From: Methanosarcinaceae archaeon
GTDB taxonomy: Archaea; Halobacteriota; Methanosarcinia; Methanosarcinales; Methanosarcinaceae
Direction: 5' to 3'
Assembly (NCBI GenBank): GCA_020055655.1
Contig: JAIPUR010000029.1
Coordinates: 1 to 32,083 of the forward strand
Length of the DNA stretch: 32,083 bases
Shown: positions 25,297-32,083 of the stretch, in pieces
How the letters are laid out: the number at the start of each line of letters is the position of its first letter
Numbering within the stretch: the first letter of the stretch is position 1
Made by a program: the position numbers and the translations under genes
The notes under the pieces: model-generated
Databases searched by the model: none
Seen by the model: the letters and a program-made list of their open reading frames with translations, nothing else
What the model was told of the DNA's origin: nothing

Positions 25297-26643
25297 TCAA
25301 ATGAAATAAAGGATCACTGGCAACAATATTACACCCATTGCATGACTTTTTCTTATATTCAAAAATGGAGCCAGCATACCAACAGGTGTTGCTATCAGGA
25401 ATATCAAAAAACCGAAAATTCCGGTAAATGCCAGAACAATAATGGAAAGAAGTCCAAGCACAATGTAACAAAGAAAAGAATAATTCAGTTTTGAGAGACT
25501 ACGGTGTATATTGTCACCCAGATAAATTGTTGAAAAATAAGAAAGAAGTGCTGTCAAAGCTATGGCAGACAAGAATAGCAGCACTGTGGAAATATCCGGA
25601 CTGATATTACCGAGTAGCTCATTCACTGCGACCATGGCACCACTTCTTGACCTGCCTATGACCACAAGGGCAAATAGACCAAAAATTGCGTTGCATGTAT
25701 TTACACCTGATACCGAAACAATGAATTCTTTTGATGCAGAAATTGATTCTTCTTCATTGCCAGGATCATGGTGATCTGAAGCTGAAAAATCACTTTTTAT
25801 GAAAAGCCTTGCAAAAACCGTTGCGATAGATGAAGATATACCCGGCAGCCAGGCAACAAATGATCCTGATATTCCACCAAGTATAATTCCCCTGAATATT
25901 TTCTTTCTTTCCAGATCGATCCCGGATGCAAACTGCAAGGGAATTACAGGATCTGAAAGCATACTTATGATAAGTTGAGATGAGCCGAAAAGTCCACTGA
26001 GCAGAGGTAGAAGTATAGATGCTTCACCCAAGGATATGAAAGGATGCATCAGATATTCCGTTTCGAATGCAAAAATACCCAGTAAACCGCTCGCAATAAA
26101 AATTATTAGTGCATAGAACCTGCTTTTCCATTGTGCAAGTGAACCCTGTCCAGGAATGAATTCCCCTTTTTCACTCATTAGCATTACAATGACTACCATA
26201 ATAAGAAGCAGAGCCATATTTTCCTGGACGAAAGGATATGCAAAGGCAAAGAACATGGATAGTGGAACTGCTATTATCAAAGCCAGAGCAACGGAACCTG
26301 CACTCCCAAGTGCTGAAAGACGGATAGCTTCCGGACCTTGACCTTCCATCAGCAATGTATGTCCCGGTAGAACCGCCAGAGCCATATCATCATTTGGTGC
26401 TCCAAGAAATATGGCTGGTATTATATCGTGAAATGAATGGGAGATCGAATTTGAGAGAATAATTATGGCAATATATATGCTTATTACTCCGTGATCTGCC
26501 AGTATCGAAGATGTTGCTAGCAGGATCAGAGCAAAATTATTGGTATGTATTCCCGGTACGAGACCCGAAAATACACCAAGGATATATCCTGCCAGAACTG
26601 CCAATATTACTAAAAGAAATGATACTTCAACAAAACCATTCAT
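25297..26643 (-). CDS. TctA-like permease (COG1784 family), stand-alone
   Basis: The 448-residue protein has about ten membrane helices. It carries the duplicated TctA-type signature: GLVPGIHTNNFA near residue 27 and GGISGSFVAWLPGISSSIAT near 255-275. In bacteria TctA works with TctB and a periplasmic TctC to import tricarboxylates. Here no TctB or binding protein is nearby, as is usual for the archaeal branch, whose substrate is unknown. The ATG at 26643 is divergent from ncsA across 143 bases. A hydrophilic acidic loop (about 287-300, ASDHHDPGNEEES) splits the two halves. Confidence 0.8.
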   Translation of the reverse strand: MNGFVEVSFLLVILAVLAGYILGVFSGLVPGIHTNNFALILLATSSILADHGVISIYIAIIILSNSISHSFHDIIPAIFLGAPNDDMALAVLPGHTLLMEGQGPEAIRLSALGSAGSVALALIIAVPLSMFFAFAYPFVQENMALLLIMVVIVMLMSEKGEFIPGQGSLAQWKSRFYALIIFIASGLLGIFAFETEYLMHPFISLGEASILLPLLSGLFGSSQLIISMLSDPVIPLQFASGIDLERKKIFRGIILGGISGSFVAWLPGISSSIATVFARLFIKSDFSASDHHDPGNEEESISASKEFIVSVSGVNTCNAIFGLFALVVIGRSRSGAMVAVNELLGNISPDISTVLLFLSAIALTALLSYFSTIYLGDNIHRSLSKLNYSFLCYIVLGLLSIIVLAFTGIFGFLIFLIATPVGMLAPFLNIRKSHAMGVILLPVILYFI

Positions 26644-26742
26644 TCAAAAATTCCACGTTTTAGCATCAAAATTATTTGATTACTATATAATTTTTTCTTT
26701 TTGATCCTAAATGAAAGAATAAGTTGAACTAAAACCCAGACA

Positions 26743-26754
26743 AGTATATATACT
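26743..26754 (+). promoter_or_regulatory. TATA box for ncsA within a 12-bp palindrome
   Basis: AGTATATATACT is a perfect palindrome 33 bases upstream of the ncsA ATG. It predicts transcription from about 26775, just ahead of the AAAGGT ribosome site at 26774-26779. Confidence 0.4.
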
Positions 26755-26786
26755 AAGGTTCCGTGGTGCAAATAAAGGTATGATTC

Positions 26787-27698
26787 ATGACTATGAAATG
26801 CGATAAATGCAAACATAATGCAATTATTTTCCAGAAGTATTCCGGAATGCATCTGTGTAAAAAACACTTTATTGAAGATGTAGAGCGAAAGATCAAGCTT
26901 ACCATCAGGAAGCATTACACTGTTAAAAGGAATGAAACCATAGTTGTAGGACTAAGTGGCGGAAAAGATAGCAGTACAACATTGTACATACTTGACAAAA
27001 TATTCGGAAAAAGGCCGGATATCAAGATCGTTGGTGTATCCATAGATGAAGGCATTGAAGGCTATCGGCCAAATACTATCCAGTCTGCCAAGGAACTCAC
27101 TGATAGGCTTGGCATTGAACTTATTGTGCGTTCCTTTAAGGATGAATATGATACTACAATGGATGATATCGCACCCCAGAAAAGAGAAAAGGGTGCATGT
27201 AGTTACTGTGGGGTCCTGAGGAAATCGCTCCTGAATAAGATAGCACTTGAACTGGGGGCCAGCAAACTCGCCATTGGTCATAATCTGGATGATGAAGCAC
27301 AGACCATTCTTTTAAACCATCTCAAAGGTGATGTTTCACGCATGGTCAGGCTTGCACCACCAAAGGAGCTGGAAGGACTCGTACTCAGAATGAAACCCCT
27401 GAGAAACATTCCTGAAAAAGAAGTAGCACTTTATGCATATCTCAATGACCTGCCACTTGGTTTTGGCGGATGCCCATATGCTCATGAAGCAATGAGAAAA
27501 GAGATCAGGGTAATGCTCAATGAATTCGAGGTCAGACACCCTGGTACAAAGTACGCACTACTAAGCGGTTTTGATAAAATGTCAGGCATCCTTGGAAAAG
27601 AATTCCCGCAGGTCGGTCTTTCAAAATGCAGCATTTGCGGACAGGCATGCACAGAAGATATTTGTCAGGCATGCAAACTTTTAGGTAGAGATCAGTGA
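26787..27698 (+). CDS. ncsA: tRNA 2-thiolation enzyme (NcsA/TtuA family)
   Basis: This 303-residue PP-loop ATPase adenylates and thiolates a tRNA uridine or thymidine (U34 in the Ctu1 branch, T54 in the TtuA branch). An N-terminal zinc knuckle (Cys5, Cys8, Cys24, His27) and a C-terminal one (Cys281, Cys284, Cys293, Cys296) frame the catalytic domain. The PP-loop is SGGKDSS (57-63). Cys138 and Cys141 in ACSYCG plus Cys229 in GGCPYA are in the positions that hold the 4Fe-4S cluster of TtuA. The start ATG 26787 has AGGT seven bases upstream. Its 3' end overlaps the convergent membrane protein gene by seven bases. Confidence 0.92.
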   Translation: MTMKCDKCKHNAIIFQKYSGMHLCKKHFIEDVERKIKLTIRKHYTVKRNETIVVGLSGGKDSSTTLYILDKIFGKRPDIKIVGVSIDEGIEGYRPNTIQSAKELTDRLGIELIVRSFKDEYDTTMDDIAPQKREKGACSYCGVLRKSLLNKIALELGASKLAIGHNLDDEAQTILLNHLKGDVSRMVRLAPPKELEGLVLRMKPLRNIPEKEVALYAYLNDLPLGFGGCPYAHEAMRKEIRVMLNEFEVRHPGTKYALLSGFDKMSGILGKEFPQVGLSKCSICGQACTEDICQACKLLGRDQ

Positions 27699-28600
27699 CT
27701 GAGAACATACTCTTCAAATGAGTAAAGTTTCCTGCCAGTTCTATTAAGATAGAAACGTGTCCACCATATCGTGACAAGGGGCTGTATCACTGCTATGCTG
27801 ATGGCATAGTTAAAAATATTCCATAGCTCTGCAAGTATCCCCACAGAGTTTAGAGCATTACCAATAATGCTTAAGATAAATGATATGGTGATCAAAATGA
27901 ACCAGAGAGTAAGACTCTGAGCTTTGTTGGAAAGGAAAAAACGAATACCGGTTTCGATCGCTGTGATCGGATCTGTTTCTTCTATGACAAGTGCATGTTC
28001 TACGAAGAGGAATAATACACTGATCATAAGTATATATAAAGACCAGAGCAATAGACCAAATGTTATCACTGACATGCTCGCCATTGAGTTTACAGGGTCA
28101 TTCAGAAAGGTATCAATATTGTCTATTGAAAGTATACCGGGAACTAAAAATATCACACCTGCAAGAGCCAGGAGAGAGATCATGATCCTGGTAAAGAACA
28201 TATTACGAGCATTTTTTGCACCATATGAGAACATATCTGAGATACGAGTGTCGCCTTTTTCAGATGCATTCTTTGACATTCCAATGGCACCGGCCATGAA
28301 GAACGAGCTCATGAACATGTAGAGTAATAAGAATACGAGAACAAGCAAGAAAACTCCTATGATATGGTCCGAAAATGCAAAGCCAATGAGCAAGAGCAGG
28401 GATTCAGGATCCATCTGTTCAGGATCTATGTTGTTTTTGTCCAGAGCAGGGACAACAAAGAATAGGACGAAAGCAAAAATAGCAAGTCCGAATATCACCA
28501 TTGCCATGAAGAATTCTAAGACAAATGGAAAAGCTATGCTCAGATTACGCTTCCATGTACTGAAACCCTTTTCTATTACCATTCCAATAGATTCTTTCAT
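27692..28600 (-). CDS. Polytopic membrane protein (DUF7847-like)
   Basis: The 302-residue protein has about six membrane helices in two similar halves, each containing an amphipathic start like IEKGFSTWKRNLSIAFPF. The segment EHALVIEETDPITAIETGIRFFLSN resembles the conserved loop of archaeal DUF7847/DUF4013-type membrane proteins. Its role is unknown. AGGAG at 28611-28615 serves either ATG 28600 or the TTG just before it. It is followed convergently by ncsA. Confidence 0.75.
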   Translation of the reverse strand: MKESIGMVIEKGFSTWKRNLSIAFPFVLEFFMAMVIFGLAIFAFVLFFVVPALDKNNIDPEQMDPESLLLLIGFAFSDHIIGVFLLVLVFLLLYMFMSSFFMAGAIGMSKNASEKGDTRISDMFSYGAKNARNMFFTRIMISLLALAGVIFLVPGILSIDNIDTFLNDPVNSMASMSVITFGLLLWSLYILMISVLFLFVEHALVIEETDPITAIETGIRFFLSNKAQSLTLWFILITISFILSIIGNALNSVGILAELWNIFNYAISIAVIQPLVTIWWTRFYLNRTGRKLYSFEEYVLSH

Positions 28601-28722
28601 CAATTTTTGCTCCTGATATATTCACTACTAAAGCTTTGCATATATCTATTTGCATTGAAGCTTCACTTAAAATGAAATGATTTTTTGAAATATAATTATA
28701 CTGAATAATAATAAATGAAAAA

Positions 28723-28731
28723 CTATAAATA
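28723..28731 (+). promoter_or_regulatory. TATA box for the candidate small RNA
   Basis: CTATAAATA is a good archaeal TATA box. It predicts transcription from about 28750, just before the GC-rich stem that begins at 28754. Confidence 0.5.
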
Positions 28732-28749
28732 CTGTAATATCCAAGAGAG

Positions 28750-28837
28750 AGTGTTGCGCGGGAACTATTTTACACACTAAACCCCCACTCCCAAAATACA
28801 TTAAACCCCCACTCCCCAACCCGCGCAATTTTCTTCT
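28750..28837 (+). ncRNA. Candidate small RNA with G-free loop and two C-rich repeats
   Basis: TTGCGCGGG (28754-28762) and CCCGCGCAA (28820-28828) form a perfect 9-bp GC-rich stem. The 57-base loop between them has no G, so it cannot fold on itself through G-C pairs. It carries two exact copies of TAAACCCCCACTCCC (28778-28792 and 28802-28816). TTTTCTTCT follows the stem as a termination signal, and a TATA box sits at the right distance upstream. No convincing coding frame covers it. The exposed CACUCCC motifs could pair with G-rich ribosome binding sites. Expression is not shown by the sequence, and strand choice rests on the TATA box and T tract. Confidence 0.6.
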
Positions 28838-29012
28838 AAGTTCTTTAAAGCATACATAACTGATCAAATTGATTGAAAGCGATAGCTTGCGCTCTTTTCA
28901 TCTAATTAACATAAGACCCGTTTAATTATAGAACATCTTAAAACGAGGTTTACATGAATTATAGATATTATTTATTTCAAAAATAACGTGCCGTAAAATC
29001 TACAAAATGCAC

Positions 29013-29056
29013 AAAAAAGAAAAAGATCATTCCCGGCAATTGCCGGAAACAATGAT
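29013..29056 (-). terminator. Intrinsic terminator of hppA
   Basis: On the minus strand, outer arms ATCATT/AATGAT (29051-29056 and 29026-29031) enclose an inner palindrome CCGGCAATTGCCGG (29033-29046). CTTTTTCTTTTTT follows. It lies 24 bases behind the hppA stop. A bacterial-style hairpin plus T run is stronger than most archaeal terminators. Confidence 0.75.
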
Positions 29057-29079
29057 ATTTATTTGTTCTAAGATCAGAT

Positions 29080-31101
29080 CTAGAAGATACCAGCGCTAAT
29101 GAACAGAGATGCGAACAGGATAGCTACCATGTTCACTACTTTGATCAGAGCGTTAAGAGCTGGTCCGGATGTGTCCTTGAAGGGGTCACCGACAGTGTCA
29201 CCAACGATAGCTGCTTTGTGAGCTTCTGAACCCTTTCCACCGTGTTCTCCGTCTTCGATAAGCTTCTTTGCATTATCCCATGCTCCACCACCATTGTCCA
29301 TTGTAAGTGCGAGCAAAAGTCCACATACAATAATACCGATGAGAAGACCACCAAGAGCTGCAGGACCTAGTACAATTCCAACTAAGAGCGGTGTACCAAT
29401 AGCAAGGATACCGGGAATTGCCATTTCACGAATAGCTGCTGCTGTTACAATGTCCACACACTTACCATATTCTGGCTTTCCGGTCCCTTCCATGATACCT
29501 GGAATTTCACGGAACTGACGGCGAACTTCGTTAACTATCTCAAAAGCTGCTTTACCTACAGCACGCATTGTAACTGCACTGAAGAGGAATGGAAGCAGTC
29601 CTCCGATGAAGAGACCTACAAGAACGAGTGGGTCAGCAAGACTAAGGTTTGCATTGCTAAGGTCTACCTTGTGGGTGTAATCAGCGAAGAGTGCCAGAGC
29701 ACCAAGAGCTGCTGAACCTATTGCATATCCTTTTGTGACTGCCTTTGTTGTGTTACCTACTGCATCAAGCGCATCGGTAATACTACGGACGTTTGAAGGC
29801 ATACCTGCCATTTCAGCAATACCACCGGCATTGTCAGTGATAGGACCGTATGAGTCAAGAGCAACTATCATACCTGTGGTTGAGAGCATTGCAGCAGCTG
29901 CAATTGCTATACCATAGATGCCTATTGAAGGATCTGTTGCTCCACCTACAACGAAGTATGAGCTGAGAATACCCATAACAATTATCACTACAGGAAGAGC
30001 TGTACTTTCAAAACCAATCGCAAGACCGGATATCACGTTTGTACCTGCACCTGTTTCAGATGAAGCTGCAATAGTCTTGACCGGACGGAAAGATGTTGAA
30101 GTATAATATTCTGTGAATACAACCATAAGCACCATTATAATGATACCAACTATAGCTGCATAGAAGAACTTGATATCGCCCATAAGGGAATCTGTTACGA
30201 AATAGAAAGCTGCAATACTCAATATAGCAGAAACTGCTACACCTTTGTACAATGCTTTCATGATCTTACCATCGCTTCCGACCTTCACGAAGAAGATGGA
30301 TATGATGGATGCAAAGATAGCCACTGAACCGAGAATGAGTGGGAAAAGAATTGCGTTTGGAAATGTGTCAATAATGAATGAACCAAGAAGCATTGATGCG
30401 AGAACTGTAACTACGTATGTCTCAAAGAGGTCAGCACCCATACCAGCACAGTCACCTACATTATCACCTACGTTGTCAGCAATTACACCGGCATTACGTG
30501 GATCATCTTCTGGAATTCCGGCTTCGATCTTACCTACAAGATCAGCACCGACATCCGCTGCCTTTGTGAAGATACCTCCACCAACCCTTGCGAAAAGACT
30601 GATAAGACTGGCACCAAAACCAAATCCTATTACAAGGTCAACATCACCGTAAAGGATGTAGAAACCACTTGTACCAAGAAGTGCAAGGCCAACCACTGCA
30701 AGACCTGTTACAGCCCCACCACGGAATGCAACGGACATTGCCTTTTGCAATCCTTTGGATGCTGCGTGTGCAGTTCTTACGTTTGCTCTTACAGAAACGT
30801 TCATACCTATGTATCCTGCTGCTGCGGAACTTATAGCACCGACAAGGAAACCGATTGCGATCTTTCCACCTTGTGGTAGGAGAACAAAGATCATTGCAGC
30901 GAGAATAATAGCTACTATTGCGATTGTTTTATACTGACGATTCAAGTACGCCATCGCACCTTCCTGGATAGCGCCTGAAATTTCCTGCATCTTCTCTGAG
31001 CCAGCTCCTTCTTTAAGGACACCGCGCGCGAAAATACCAGCAAATATCAAACTAACTAGACCAGCAAGAGGGGCAAGATAAATTAAAAATTCAGATACCA
31101 T
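29080..31101 (-). CDS. hppA: Membrane-bound pyrophosphatase, K+-independent proton-pumping type
   Basis: This 673-residue integral enzyme with about 16 helices couples pyrophosphate hydrolysis to ion pumping. Catalytic motifs are [11 protein letters not shown] (183-193), DNVGDNVGD (209-217) and [11 protein letters not shown] near the C-terminus. In [10 protein letters not shown] the position that decides potassium dependence is Lys453, with Thr456 three residues on. K+-dependent enzymes have Ala there, so this should be the K+-independent, H+-pumping class. AGAGGAG sits upstream of the ATG at 31101. A TATA box on the minus strand at 31234-31242 gives a leader of about 100 bases. The gene is monocistronic, with its own terminator at 29013-29056. 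Confidence 0.97.
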   Translation of the reverse strand: MVSEFLIYLAPLAGLVSLIFAGIFARGVLKEGAGSEKMQEISGAIQEGAMAYLNRQYKTIAIVAIILAAMIFVLLPQGGKIAIGFLVGAISSAAAGYIGMNVSVRANVRTAHAASKGLQKAMSVAFRGGAVTGLAVVGLALLGTSGFYILYGDVDLVIGFGFGASLISLFARVGGGIFTKAADVGADLVGKIEAGIPEDDPRNAGVIADNVGDNVGDCAGMGADLFETYVVTVLASMLLGSFIIDTFPNAILFPLILGSVAIFASIISIFFVKVGSDGKIMKALYKGVAVSAILSIAAFYFVTDSLMGDIKFFYAAIVGIIIMVLMVVFTEYYTSTSFRPVKTIAASSETGAGTNVISGLAIGFESTALPVVIIVMGILSSYFVVGGATDPSIGIYGIAIAAAAMLSTTGMIVALDSYGPITDNAGGIAEMAGMPSNVRSITDALDAVGNTTKAVTKGYAIGSAALGALALFADYTHKVDLSNANLSLADPLVLVGLFIGGLLPFLFSAVTMRAVGKAAFEIVNEVRRQFREIPGIMEGTGKPEYGKCVDIVTAAAIREMAIPGILAIGTPLLVGIVLGPAALGGLLIGIIVCGLLLALTMDNGGGAWDNAKKLIEDGEHGGKGSEAHKAAIVGDTVGDPFKDTSGPALNALIKVVNMVAILFASLFISAGIF

Positions 31102-31233
31102 ATTAAACTCCTCTTAAATTAATTCGTAGCAAATATTGTGACTTAATTTATTGATAAATGTTAACAAAGCAACAACCTAACAATTAAGAGATTGTTGTAT
31201 AAATGTAACGATTCGTGTAATAGTATTATGTAC

Positions 31234-31242
31234 TATATAAAA
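31234..31242 (-). promoter_or_regulatory. TATA box for hppA
   Basis: The minus strand reads TTTTATATA here, giving predicted transcription from near 31208. The leader to the hppA ATG would be about 105 bases, long for an archaeal message. A second TATA-like run lies nearer the gene around 31195-31204. Confidence 0.35.
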
Positions 31243-31267
31243 CTAAGCTGTAAAATCAGGCTGGGAT

Positions 31268-31299
31268 TGGCACTACTGCCACGATCATAGCAGGTGCCA
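31268..31299 (-). terminator. Hairpin behind the small gene at 31308
   Basis: Arms TGGCAC/GTGCCA (31268-31273, 31294-31299) with inner TGC/GCA form a GC-rich hairpin nine bases after the stop codon. It has no clear T run behind it. It may be a weak terminator or 3'-end stabiliser before the hppA promoter. Confidence 0.35.
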
Positions 31300-31307
31300 T
31301 AGCTAAG

Positions 31308-31763
31308 TTAACAGCCACCGCCTACCTGCATGAGTTCAAAATCTATTTCATCCGGAACATCAACCCTGAAAATGAAAACATTATAGCGCTCATGTCTGGC
31401 AGCTGAAATTGCTTTCTTCTGCTCTTCAGTGACATTACCATCAAGACTTGCAATACAAACTGATTTTCTCTTATCCATTACAAGGAAATCAAAGTGTGGG
31501 CCATATGCTTTGAGAAAATCCACAAGTCCTTTCAGTTCATCCCACTTCTCACACATATGAATGTGCTTGTTTGCGGAATTACTTACATACCAGTCACGTG
31601 ACATATATTCGTATGCAGCATACTGATCATTTATATCGTCAAGAGCATCAAAGATAGCAGACATATTACTATTAAGATCTATCCATTTCCAGCCCTGCTG
31701 CGTAAAATACCTTGCTGCAGCCACAGCAACTATTTTGTCCATATCCTGCTTTTCAAGTTTCAT
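31308..31763 (-). CDS. Small protein of unknown function, nuclease-fold-like C-terminus
   Basis: The 151-residue soluble protein has a helical N-terminal half (LEKQDMDKIVAVAAARYFTQ). The C-terminal half runs PHFDFLVMDKRKSVCIASLD, then EEQKKAISAARHERYNVFIFRV. This order resembles the PD-(D/E)xK nuclease fold of VRR-NUC type, but the E-x-K catalytic pair is replaced by CIAS. If the fold is right, the protein is probably not a nuclease. It lies eight bases behind the DUF4346 gene with AGGTG as ribosome site, so the two are cotranscribed. I do not recognise a named family. Confidence 0.7.
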   Translation of the reverse strand: MKLEKQDMDKIVAVAAARYFTQQGWKWIDLNSNMSAIFDALDDINDQYAAYEYMSRDWYVSNSANKHIHMCEKWDELKGLVDFLKAYGPHFDFLVMDKRKSVCIASLDGNVTEEQKKAISAARHERYNVFIFRVDVPDEIDFELMQVGGGC

Positions 31764-31771
31764 AATAACAC

Positions 31772-32083
31772 CTAAAAATCATCATCCTGTGAATAACTCC
31801 TGTTGAATTTAAGGGCAATTTCAGCTTTTTTCAGCTCACTGCCAAGATACCCTGCATGTTCAAGTCTTGATATGAGTTCCATTTCAATAATAGTATCCAT
31901 GATCTCACGGGCAGTAGTACCTATAATAGTGGCTTCTTCATGCTCTGCCAGAATATAGCCACCCGGGCCGGAACTATCGGGTATTGGTGCTGGTATTATA
32001 TTTATCCTTATACAACCTTTGGGATCGAGCTTCCACATATTACTTTCATGGGCTTCTGTGAATTTTTCAGGCAAAGTTGCATC
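31772..32083 (-). CDS. DUF4346 domain protein, C-terminal part (probably partial)
   Basis: The frame stays open to the right edge. The visible 103 residues include WKLDPKGCIRINI and end with SRLEHAGYLGSELKKAEIAL and FNRSYSQDDDF, the typical closing block of DUF4346. In methanogens this domain is found at the C-terminus of larger proteins such as thymidylate synthase-like or pterin-related enzymes. The first possible start codons inside the window are TTG 32074 and ATG 32026, neither convincing. The real start is therefore likely outside the window. Confidence 0.75.
   Translation of the reverse strand, partial: DATLPEKFTEAHESNMWKLDPKGCIRINIIPAPIPDSSGPGGYILAEHEEATIIGTTAREIMDTIIEMELISRLEHAGYLGSELKKAEIALKFNRSYSQDDDF

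Larger units (their letters stand above)
28601..29079. other. 479-base gap between the DUF7847-like gene and hppA
   Basis: The gap holds a minus-strand TATA-like run near 28637-28648 for the membrane protein gene, the candidate small RNA (28750-28837) and the hppA terminator (29013-29056). It also has a weak hairpin (AGCG/CGCT arms) near 28880-28894. The rest is AT rich with no gene that I can support. Confidence 0.6.

Noticed and set aside
26640-26915. 91-codon minus-strand frame upstream of the TctA-like gene
   Set aside because: It runs antisense into ncsA and covers its promoter; no motif or ribosome site supports it.
28778-28816. Two-copy direct repeat considered as a minimal CRISPR
   Set aside because: Repeat of 15 bases with a 9-base spacer, only two copies, no cas genes and enclosed in a hairpin.
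28667-28867. 66-codon minus-strand frame across the C-rich repeats
   Set aside because: It has no ribosome site, its residues simply translate the repeat twice (GSGGL), and it crosses the GC stem; the RNA interpretation explains the structure better.
30245-30652. Plus-strand frame of 135 codons inside hppA
   Set aside because: Antisense to a highly conserved pyrophosphatase; Pro/Ser/Thr-rich shadow composition.

Overview
The window reads as a piece of a methanogenic archaeal chromosome, most likely Methanosarcinaceae of the Methanolobus/Methanococcoides kind. This is inferred from gene content and style, not from a database search. Pointers are archaeal-only GatD, NcsA-type tRNA thiolase, AbrB-PhoU fusion proteins, pilins with archaeal class III signals, a CooC-type maturation ATPase, a K+-independent membrane pyrophosphatase, TATA-box promoters in an AT-rich genome, and Shine-Dalgarno motifs of the GGAGG/GGTGA type. 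No rRNA, tRNA, insertion sequence or CRISPR array was recognised.

Layout. 1-1939 (minus): argH followed by the start of gatD, cut by the left edge. 2193-6653: an orphan cheW, a GAF/PAS sensor kinase with a Cys cluster, a DapL-type aminotransferase divergent from the kinase across a 19-bp palindrome, and a small membrane protein. 6648-21004: a phosphate/type IV pilus-like locus, described below. 21195-23244: aroC and a cation diffusion facilitator. 23337-25246 (plus): a lipoprotein, a CooC-like ATPase and a cupin. 25297-28600: a lone TctA-like permease, divergent ncsA, and a polytopic membrane protein. 28601-29079: a long gap with a compact candidate small RNA and the hppA terminator. 29080-31101: hppA. 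31308-32083: a small unknown gene and a DUF4346 protein open at the right edge.

The main result is the 6.6-21.0 kb locus. The minus-strand run pstS-pstC-pstA-tadA-tadC1-tadC2 is packed with stop/start overlaps: pstC/pstA ATGA, pstA/tadA 8-nt overlap with GGAGG inside pstA, tadA/tadC1 TAA-ATG, tadC1/tadC2 ATGA. It therefore looks like one transcript joining a phosphate ABC importer to a type IV pilus-like assembly engine. PstS itself begins with an archaeal type IV pilin N-terminus instead of an ordinary signal peptide. Downstream lie a FlaH-like protein with an eroded P-loop and a pilin/PKD protein followed by an AbrB-PhoU gene. Upstream lie a large surface protein and a second AbrB-PhoU gene. 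No pstB ATPase gene is present. The arrangement suggests a phosphate 'bindosome', in which a pilus-like platform assembles or displays the phosphate-binding protein, comparable in principle to sugar-binding proteins with class III signals in Sulfolobus. This is inference and is set out with tests in the findings.

A second notable element is at 28750-28837: a 9-bp GC stem encloses a 57-nt loop with no G at all, carrying two 15-nt C-rich repeats, with a TATA box at the right distance upstream and a T-rich run downstream. It looks like a small RNA exposing anti-Shine-Dalgarno-like motifs.
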